Shown piece by piece: positions 13,308-18,380 of a DNA stretch of 18,380 bases. The notes below the pieces were generated by a model. The model had not been told where the DNA came from. It ran no database searches and saw only the letters and a list, made by a program, of their open reading frames with translations. The stretch's first letter is position 1; the number at the start of each line of letters is the position of its first letter. The translations under genes were made by a program, and so were the position numbers. Source of the DNA: CAZXNF01 sp050741255 (GTDB taxonomy: Bacteria; Pseudomonadota; Gammaproteobacteria; Burkholderiales; SG8-41); contig JBOIEQ010000083.1 of NCBI GenBank assembly GCA_050741255.1, positions 1 through 18,380 of the forward strand. Reading direction: 5' to 3'.

Positions 13308-14620
13308 AACCCATCAACGTAGGCCTGCTCGGCATGGGTACCGTCGGCGGCGGCACCTTCCGTGTGCTCGCCCGCAACGCCGAGGAAATCTCGCGCCGCG
13401 CCGGCCGTGCGATCGGCATCACGGTTGTCGCGGACAAGGAAGAGACGAAGGCACGGGATGCGGTGGCGAAGGGCGTGAAGGTCACCGGCGATGCTTTCGA
13501 AGTCGTGCGCGACCCGACCGTCGACATCGTCGTGGAGTTGATCGGCGGCACGAAGATCGCCAAAGAGTTGGTGCTGGAAGCCATCCAGAACGGCAAGCAC
13601 GTGGTGACCGCAAACAAGGCGCTGCTCGCCCAGCACGGCAACGAGATTTTCACCGCCGCGCAGAAAAAGGGCGTGATCGTTGCTTTCGAGGCGGCGGTGG
13701 GCGGCGGTATCCCCATCATCAAGTCGCTGCGCGAAGGGCTGTCCGCGAACCGCATCGAGTGGATCGCCGGCATCATCAACGGCACCAGCAATTACATCCT
13801 GTCCGAGATGCGGGCGAAGGGCGTCAGCTTCGAGGCGGCGCTCGCGGACGCGCAGCGCCTGGGCTACGCCGAGGCCGATCCGACCTTCGACATCGAGGGC
13901 GTGGACGCCGCGCACAAGCTGTCGATCATGGCGGCCATCGGTTTCGGCATCCCGATGCAGTTTTCGGCGGCCTATACCGAGGGGATCTCCAAGCTCACGC
14001 GCGAGGACATCCGCTACGCCGAGGAACTCGGCTACCGCATCAAGCTGCTCGGCATCACCAAACGCACGCCCAAGGGCATCGAGCTGCGCGTGCATCCCAC
14101 GCTGGTGCCGAAGGCGCGCCTGATCGCGAACGTCGAAGGGGTCATGAACGCCGTGCTGGTCAAGGGCGATGCCGTCGGCCAGACGATGTATTACGGCGCC
14201 GGCGCGGGCGCGGAACCCACGGCGTCCGCCGTGGTGGCCGACCTCGTGGACGTCACCCGCATGCTGACGGCCGATCCGGAGCATCGCGTGCCGCACCTCG
14301 CCTTCCAGCCGGATCAGTTGTCCGACACCCCGATCCTGTCGATCGAGGATGTCGAGACGGCCTATTACCTGCGCCTGCGCGTCACCGACAAGCCCGGTGT
14401 ACTGGCGGACATCACGCGCATCCTCGCCGACCGCGGCATCTCCATCGACGCGATGGTGCAGAAGGAGCCGAGCGAGGGCGAGGAGCAGGTGGACATCATA
14501 ATGCTCACGCACCGCACGATCGAAAAGGATGTCAACGCCGCCATCGCCGCGCTGGAAAAGCTGCCGGTGGTGGTCAGCAAGGTGACGCGCATCCGTCTCG
14601 AAGAATTCAGTACCTCCTAG
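13304..14620 (+). CDS. hom: Homoserine dehydrogenase with C-terminal ACT domain
   Basis: A 438-residue monofunctional enzyme that reduces aspartate semialdehyde to homoserine, the branch point to threonine and methionine. The N-terminal dinucleotide-binding loop is GLLGMGTVGGGTFRVL. The catalytic domain shows VVTANKALLAQHG, AFEAAVGGGIPIIKSLREGL and the family hallmark GIINGTSNYILSEM. The C-terminal ACT domain (~351-432: LRLRVTDKPGVLADITRIL) points to allosteric feedback by threonine or related amino acids. The ATG at 13304 overlaps the stop of the duplicated alaC tail (ATGA), probably the ancestral alaC-hom junction. thrC follows after 9 bases. Confidence 0.97.
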   Translation: MKPINVGLLGMGTVGGGTFRVLARNAEEISRRAGRAIGITVVADKEETKARDAVAKGVKVTGDAFEVVRDPTVDIVVELIGGTKIAKELVLEAIQNGKHVVTANKALLAQHGNEIFTAAQKKGVIVAFEAAVGGGIPIIKSLREGLSANRIEWIAGIINGTSNYILSEMRAKGVSFEAALADAQRLGYAEADPTFDIEGVDAAHKLSIMAAIGFGIPMQFSAAYTEGISKLTREDIRYAEELGYRIKLLGITKRTPKGIELRVHPTLVPKARLIANVEGVMNAVLVKGDAVGQTMYYGAGAGAEPTASAVVADLVDVTRMLTADPEHRVPHLAFQPDQLSDTPILSIEDVETAYYLRLRVTDKPGVLADITRILADRGISIDAMVQKEPSEGEEQVDIIMLTHRTIEKDVNAAIAALEKLPVVVSKVTRIRLEEFSTS

Positions 14621-14629
14621 GGGTCCGAA

Positions 14630-16042
14630 GTGAAATATTTGAGCACCCGCGGCGGCGGGGCCCCGGCCGCGTTTTCCGACATCCTTCTCGAAGGGCTGAT
14701 GCCCGACGGCGGCCTCGCGGTGCCGCAGGACTATCCGCGGCTCACCACGACCGAACTCGAAGCCTGGCGCGCACTGGATTACCGTGCGCTCGCCTTCGAG
14801 GTGATCCGCCGCTACGCCACCGACATTCCCGCCGCCGACCTGAAGGCGCTGATCGATCGCAGCTACACGCGCGCGACGTTCGGGTCCCAGGAGATCACGC
14901 CGCTGCGTTCGCTGGGCGACGGCGTGCACGTCCTGGGACTGTCGTTCGGGCCCACGCTCGCGTTCAAGGACGTGGCGATGCAACTGCTCGGCAATCTGTT
15001 CGAGTACGCGCTCGCCAAATCCGGACGCGAACTCAACATCCTGGGCGCGACCTCCGGCGACACCGGCTCCGCCGCCGAATACGCGATGCGCGGCAAGCGC
15101 GGCGTGCGCGTCTTCATGTTGTCGCCACACCTCAAGATGAGTCCGTTCCAGACGGCGCAGATGTTCTCTCTGACGGATCCGAACATACACAACATCGCGA
15201 TCCGCGGCGTGTTCGACGACTGCCAGGACCTGGTCAAGGAAGTCACCGGCGATTTGCCGTTCAAACGCCGCCACCGCATCGGCGCGGTGAACTCGATCAA
15301 CTGGGCGCGCGTGGTTGCGCAGGTGGTCTATTACTTCAAGGGTTATTTCGCGGTCGCGCGCCAGGTCGGCGATCCGGTGTCCTTCGCCGTGCCCTCGGGC
15401 AACTTCGGCAACATCTACGCCGGCCACATCGCGCGCAGCATGGGCCTGCCGATCCGGCGCCTGATCCTCGCCACCAACGAAAACGACGTGCTGCACGAGT
15501 TCTTCCGCACCGGCCACTACCGCGTGCGCCCGCCGCAGGAAGTGCGGCAGACCTCCAGTCCCTCGATGGACATTTCCAAGGCCTCCAACTTCGAGCGCTT
15601 TATCTGGGACCTCATGGACCGCGACGGCCCGGCGGTTGCGAAACTGTGGCAGCGCCTCGCGGCGGACGGCGAGTTCGACCTGTCGGCGACGCCGTACTAC
15701 GCCAAACTCGCGAACAGCGGCTTTGTCTCCGGCTCGAGCACCCACGCCGATCGCATTGCCACCATCCGCCGCGTGCACAAGGAACACGGCCAGATCGTCG
15801 ATCCGCACACAGCCGACGGCATCAAGGTCGGCCTCGAACAGCGCGAGGCGGGCGTGCCGCTGGTCTGCCTCGAGACCGCGCTGCCGGCCAAATTCGCGGA
15901 AACGATCCAGGAAGCCATCGGCCGTGAGCCGGCGATTCCGCCCGGCCTGGCGGACCTCATGCGCCGGCCGCAGCGCTTCAGCGTCATGGACCCCGAAGCG
16001 GACGCGGTGCGCGCCTTCATCACGGCCCAGGCCAAGGGCTGA
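14630..16042 (+). CDS. thrC: Threonine synthase
   Basis: A 470-residue PLP enzyme that converts O-phosphohomoserine to threonine, the last step of the pathway begun by hom. It starts MKYLSTRGGGAPAAFSDILL, the N-terminal form of the long (E. coli/yeast-type) threonine synthases. The PLP lysine is Lys113 in SFGPTLAFKDVAMQLLGN, and the phosphate-binding loop region is GATSGDTGSAAEYAM. Further family segments are VNSINWARVVAQVVYYF and FAVPSGNFGNIYAGHIA. The start is GTG at 14630, supported by the Shine-Dalgarno sequence AGGGG (14619-14623), which overlaps the hom stop. It is cotranscribed with hom and is the last gene of the unit. Confidence 0.97.
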   Translation: MKYLSTRGGGAPAAFSDILLEGLMPDGGLAVPQDYPRLTTTELEAWRALDYRALAFEVIRRYATDIPAADLKALIDRSYTRATFGSQEITPLRSLGDGVHVLGLSFGPTLAFKDVAMQLLGNLFEYALAKSGRELNILGATSGDTGSAAEYAMRGKRGVRVFMLSPHLKMSPFQTAQMFSLTDPNIHNIAIRGVFDDCQDLVKEVTGDLPFKRRHRIGAVNSINWARVVAQVVYYFKGYFAVARQVGDPVSFAVPSGNFGNIYAGHIARSMGLPIRRLILATNENDVLHEFFRTGHYRVRPPQEVRQTSSPSMDISKASNFERFIWDLMDRDGPAVAKLWQRLAADGEFDLSATPYYAKLANSGFVSGSSTHADRIATIRRVHKEHGQIVDPHTADGIKVGLEQREAGVPLVCLETALPAKFAETIQEAIGREPAIPPGLADLMRRPQRFSVMDPEADAVRAFITAQAKG

Positions 16043-16069
16043 CCCCTGCCGTTCCGTGAAGGGCTGCCG

Positions 16070-16099
16070 TTGACTTTGCCGGCAGCGGGTTTAGGCTAT
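16070..16099 (+). promoter_or_regulatory. Sigma70-type promoter candidate for the small secreted protein
   Basis: TTGACT (16070-16075) matches the -35 consensus at 5/6. The -10 would be within TAGGCTAT (16092-16099), at a spacing of 16-18 bp. It lies about 30 bases before the ATG at 16130, so the leader is short. Confidence 0.45.
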
Positions 16100-16129
16100 C
16101 CCGCAGACATTATTCCGGCGGAGGTGGAT

Positions 16130-16603
16130 ATGCAGATCAAACCGGTTATGGCTCTCTCGGCGTTGGTGGCGGCCAGCGCATTCGCGCTACCCGCACCCGC
16201 GCAGGTCACCTGCGTCCCCAAACCTGCCGGCGGCTACGATTGCATGGGCAGCGTCGGCAATGCGCCACTGGCGTGGCCCAGCACCGTCGGACCGGGTCCG
16301 GTGGCGCCGTTGCCGTCCGGCGGGGGCAACACTGCACCGGCTGCCCCCCTGCTGCAGAGCGGCCCGACGCCGCCCGCGGTCACCGTTTACGAGGGTGCGA
16401 ATACGCGTGGCAACGCCGTGCCGCAGACGCTGCCGCCGCCGCGCCAGGCGCAGCAGCCGGCTGGTCCGCTGGGCGGCAGTTCCTACGGCGTGGTCCGCCC
16501 GGTTCCGGGCGGCGGTTTTGCGACCTACGACATCCCGAGCGGGCAAATCGGCGGCGCCGTGCCCATGGGCGGCGACGGCGGCTACTTCTATTACCGGCCC
16601 TGA
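16130..16603 (+). CDS. Small secreted Pro/Gly-rich protein, unknown function
   Basis: A 157-residue protein that I do not recognise. The signal peptide MQIKPVMALSALVAASAFAL ends near PAPA|QV (after residue 24). The mature part is rich in Pro, Gly and Ala (for example GPVAPLPSGGGNTAPAAPLL and PPPRQAQQPAGPLGG), with two Cys close to the N-terminus (VTCVPKPAGGYDCMG) that may form a disulfide, and an aromatic end, GYFYYRP. It looks like an intrinsically disordered periplasmic or surface protein. The ATG at 16130 is preferred over the in-frame start at 16070 because GGAGGT (16120-16125) lies 4 bases upstream and the signal peptide starts there. It converges with nadC after 16 bases. Confidence 0.7.
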   Translation: MQIKPVMALSALVAASAFALPAPAQVTCVPKPAGGYDCMGSVGNAPLAWPSTVGPGPVAPLPSGGGNTAPAAPLLQSGPTPPAVTVYEGANTRGNAVPQTLPPPRQAQQPAGPLGGSSYGVVRPVPGGGFATYDIPSGQIGGAVPMGGDGGYFYYRP

Positions 16604-16619
16604 CAGCTGGGCGGTCGGG

Positions 16620-17453
16620 TCAGTCTCTGAACCGCATGGACAGGTCCACGGCCTGAACGTCCTTCGTCAGCGACCCGATCGAAATCCGGTCCACACCGGT
16701 TTCCGCGATCGCGCGGACAGTGTCGAGTGTCACCCCGCCTGAGGCTTCCAGTTCGGCCCGGCCCGCATTCAGCGCCACCGCGCGGCGCATCGTTTCCAGG
16801 TCCATGTTGTCCAGCAGCACCATCTTCGCGTCGTTGGCCAGCGCTTCTTCAAGCTGGGCCAGCGTTTCCACTTCGATCTGTGTCCAGATCTCCGGCGGCG
16901 CCACTTCACAAGCCGCGGCCAGCGCCTGACGCACGCCGCCGGCCGCAGCGATGTGGTTTTCCTTGATCAGCATCGCGTCGTGCAGTCCCATGCGGTGGTT
17001 GGCGCCGCCGCCCATGCGCACCGCGTATTTCTGCGCGACGCGCAGGCCGGGCAGGGTCTTGCGCGTGTCGACGATCTTCGCGCGCGTGCCGTTCACGACC
17101 TCGACGTAACGCCGGGTTGCGGTCGCGACCGCCGAGAGCGTCTGCAGGAAATTGAGCGCGGCGCGTTCACCCGTGAGCAGCGCGCGGGCCGGACCTTCGA
17201 GAACTGCAATCACCGCGCCCTGTGGCACCGCAGCACCGTCATCAAACTGCCATGTGATGGCAATGGCAGGGTCCAGACGCCGGAACACGGCTTCAAACCA
17301 TGGCTTGCCGGCCAGCGTGCAGGCCTCGCGGGCGGTGATGTCGGCGCGCGCATGCGCGGTTTCCGGCACCAGTCGCGCGGTCCAGTCGCCGCCGCCGACA
17401 TCCTCGGCGAGGGCGGCATCCACGTTACGGGTGATTTCGGCTGTGAGGTTCAT
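16620..17453 (-). CDS. nadC: Nicotinate-nucleotide pyrophosphorylase (quinolinate phosphoribosyltransferase)
   Basis: A 277-residue enzyme that converts quinolinate and PRPP to nicotinate mononucleotide in de novo NAD synthesis. Hallmarks are LTGERAALNFLQTLSAVAT, IVDTRKTLPGLRVAQKYAV, GGGANHRMGLHDAMLIKENH and the C-terminal SGGVTLDTVRAIAETGVDRI followed by SIGSLTKDV. Length matches the family. The ATG at 17453 gives the normal N-terminus (an EDVGGGDWTA segment near residue 17). No Shine-Dalgarno sequence is seen. nadA and nadB are not in the window. It is divergent from the glutamate-synthase-like gene, with only 48 bp between the starts. Confidence 0.96.
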   Translation of the reverse strand: MNLTAEITRNVDAALAEDVGGGDWTARLVPETAHARADITAREACTLAGKPWFEAVFRRLDPAIAITWQFDDGAAVPQGAVIAVLEGPARALLTGERAALNFLQTLSAVATATRRYVEVVNGTRAKIVDTRKTLPGLRVAQKYAVRMGGGANHRMGLHDAMLIKENHIAAAGGVRQALAAACEVAPPEIWTQIEVETLAQLEEALANDAKMVLLDNMDLETMRRAVALNAGRAELEASGGVTLDTVRAIAETGVDRISIGSLTKDVQAVDLSMRFRD

Positions 17454-17501
17454 GTTTATGCACTACAGTAGCGCACGTAGTTTAGCCGACGGAGCGTGGA
17501 C

Positions 17502-18380
17502 ATGGACGGCATGGTGGGCGCTATGGCGCATGGCGCGGGCACGATCATCGGCATTGCGCTGCTGGCGCTGCTCGTCTTCTGGTTTGTCCGCGACATCACG
17601 CAGAAGAAGCACACGGTTCTGCGCAATTTTCCGGTCATCGGGCATTTTCGCTACTTCTTCGAGGAACTCGGCGAATACTTCCGGCAGTATTTCTTCGCGG
17701 GCGACCGCGACGAGATGCCTTTCAATCGCGCCACGCGGAGCTGGATTTATCGCGAGGCCAAGAACGAGGGCGGCATCATCGCCTTCGGTTCCACCAACGA
17801 CCTGCGCGAGCCGGGCTCGATCCTGTTCGTCAACCACCCCTTTCCGGTGCTCGAGGAAGAGCGCCAGGCGACGCCCTCGCTCAGGATCGGCGAGGGCTAT
17901 TGCCGCTATCCTTTCGAGGCGCGCTCGGTGGTGAACGTGTCGGGCATGAGTTACGGCGCGATCTCGGCGCCGGCCGTGCGCGCGCTGTCGCGCGGGGCGG
18001 CCGAAGCCGGCTGCTGGATGGATACGGGAGAGGGCGGACTGTCGCCGTTTCACCTGGAGGGTGACTGCGACATCATCATGCAGATCGGCACCGCGAAGTA
18101 CGGCATCCGCGACATCAACGGCGAGTTTTCGCCGGAACGGGCGAAGGAGCTGGCGCATTCGGTCAAGGCCTTCGAGATCAAGCTGTCGCAGGGCGCGAAG
18201 CCAGGCAAGGGCGGCGTGCTGCCGGGCATGAAGGTGAGCGAAGAGATCGCGAACATCCGTGGCATCCCGGTCGGCCAGGATTCGATCAGCCCCAACCGCC
18301 ACCACGACATCGACAACGTGAACGAGCTGCTCGACCGCATCGCGTACATCCGCGAGCTGACCGGCCGGCCGGTCGGGGTG
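17502..18380 (+). CDS. FMN-binding glutamate synthase family protein (3'-truncated)
   Basis: The first 293 residues of a protein that runs past the window end; the family is about 500-550 residues. A single N-terminal membrane helix (~11-29) is followed by a linker and the start of the glutamate synthase alpha/beta-barrel domain: NVSGMSYGAISAPAVRALS (145-163), MDTGEGGLSPFH, IMQIGTAKYGIRD, then KLSQGAKPGKGGVLPGMKV and SISPNRHHDI (227-270), which are the FMN/2-oxoglutarate-side motifs. It lacks the N-terminal glutamine amidotransferase domain of true GltB, so it is a stand-alone, membrane-anchored relative whose reaction is not known. The ATG at 17502 has GGAG (17491-17494) 7 bases upstream; an in-frame GTG at 17496 is possible. 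Confidence 0.92.
   Translation, partial: MDGMVGAMAHGAGTIIGIALLALLVFWFVRDITQKKHTVLRNFPVIGHFRYFFEELGEYFRQYFFAGDRDEMPFNRATRSWIYREAKNEGGIIAFGSTNDLREPGSILFVNHPFPVLEEERQATPSLRIGEGYCRYPFEARSVVNVSGMSYGAISAPAVRALSRGAAEAGCWMDTGEGGLSPFHLEGDCDIIMQIGTAKYGIRDINGEFSPERAKELAHSVKAFEIKLSQGAKPGKGGVLPGMKVSEEIANIRGIPVGQDSISPNRHHDIDNVNELLDRIAYIRELTGRPVGV

Larger units (their letters stand above)
13082..13312 (+). repeat. Duplicated 3' end of alaC with an intervening hairpin segment
   Basis: Copy 1 (13082-13157) and copy 2 (13234-13312) both run from AAAATGAGGCCCG to TGAAACCC. They encode NEARTRQAIRGIKEMFKKDG and NEARTRQAIRGIKDMFKKDG; the tails differ (VQ-stop against LIK-stop). The copies are offset by 152 bp, and by 155 bp at their ends because copy 2 has one extra codon. 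The 76 bases between them (13158-13233) have no similarity to alaC. Confidence 0.95.

Noticed and set aside
13130..15808. Very long open frame on the minus strand opposite hom and thrC
   Set aside because: It is antisense to two well-supported genes and rich in Arg, Asp, His and Val as expected for a high-GC reverse frame. It shows no domain of its own.

Overview
This is a high-GC chromosomal stretch, densely packed with core housekeeping genes. It most likely comes from a betaproteobacterium, possibly a Burkholderiales relative. Three things suggest this: the surE-pcm-nlpD block, an orphan Bug-type (TctC family) solute receptor, and the order Mth938-like gene / alaC-type aminotransferase / hom / thrC. 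The taxon is an inference; the window has no rRNA or marker gene that settles it, and a related gammaproteobacterium is possible.

Layout. 1-471: 3' part of a Nit2-like carbon-nitrogen hydrolase. 472-1535: an AT-rich leader, an outer-membrane beta-barrel gene and a strong intrinsic terminator. 1557-2522 (-): Bug solute receptor. 2845-5188: surE-pcm-nlpD, tightly coupled (4-bp overlap, then a 2-bp gap). 5189-5795: an AT-rich patch with an unrecognised lipoprotein gene, at the position where rpoS follows nlpD in many beta- and gammaproteobacteria. 5796-9692 (-): MoxR ATPase, DUF58 protein and TgpA-like transglutaminase. 9737-10273 (-) and 10374-11297 (+): a divergent GNAT acetyltransferase / histone-deacetylase-family pair, with five perfect tandem GAATCCC heptamers between them. 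11307-11416: a CGCAGAGA-rich inverted-repeat element between convergent genes. 11416-11814 (-): Mth938/DUF498 protein. 11968-16042 (+): alaC-type aminotransferase, hom and thrC. 16130-16603: a small secreted Pro/Gly-rich protein. 16620-17453 (-): nadC. 17502-end (+): the start of a membrane-anchored FMN-binding glutamate-synthase-family protein, cut by the window edge.

How the genes work together. alaC-hom-thrC links pyruvate/alanine transamination with the homoserine and threonine branch of aspartate-family biosynthesis. surE-pcm-nlpD combines nucleotide salvage, protein repair and control of cell-wall amidases. MoxR-DUF58-TgpA is a classic chaperone-ATPase/membrane module.

The most unusual signal is at the alaC-hom junction (about 13082-13312). 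The last ~22 codons of alaC are present twice, about 152 bp apart, and differ almost only at synonymous positions. Between the copies is a hairpin-rich segment with 9-bp inverted ends. The downstream copy still ends in an ATGA overlap with hom. A continuous 52-aa reading frame joins the new alaC stop (GTGA overlap) to the hom start (ATGA overlap), so the insertion appears to have kept a translational-coupling chain through the junction. Other points of note are two TACAAT-N6-ATG arrangements suggesting leaderless transcripts, the heptamer tract, and overlapping divergent -10 boxes upstream of alaC.
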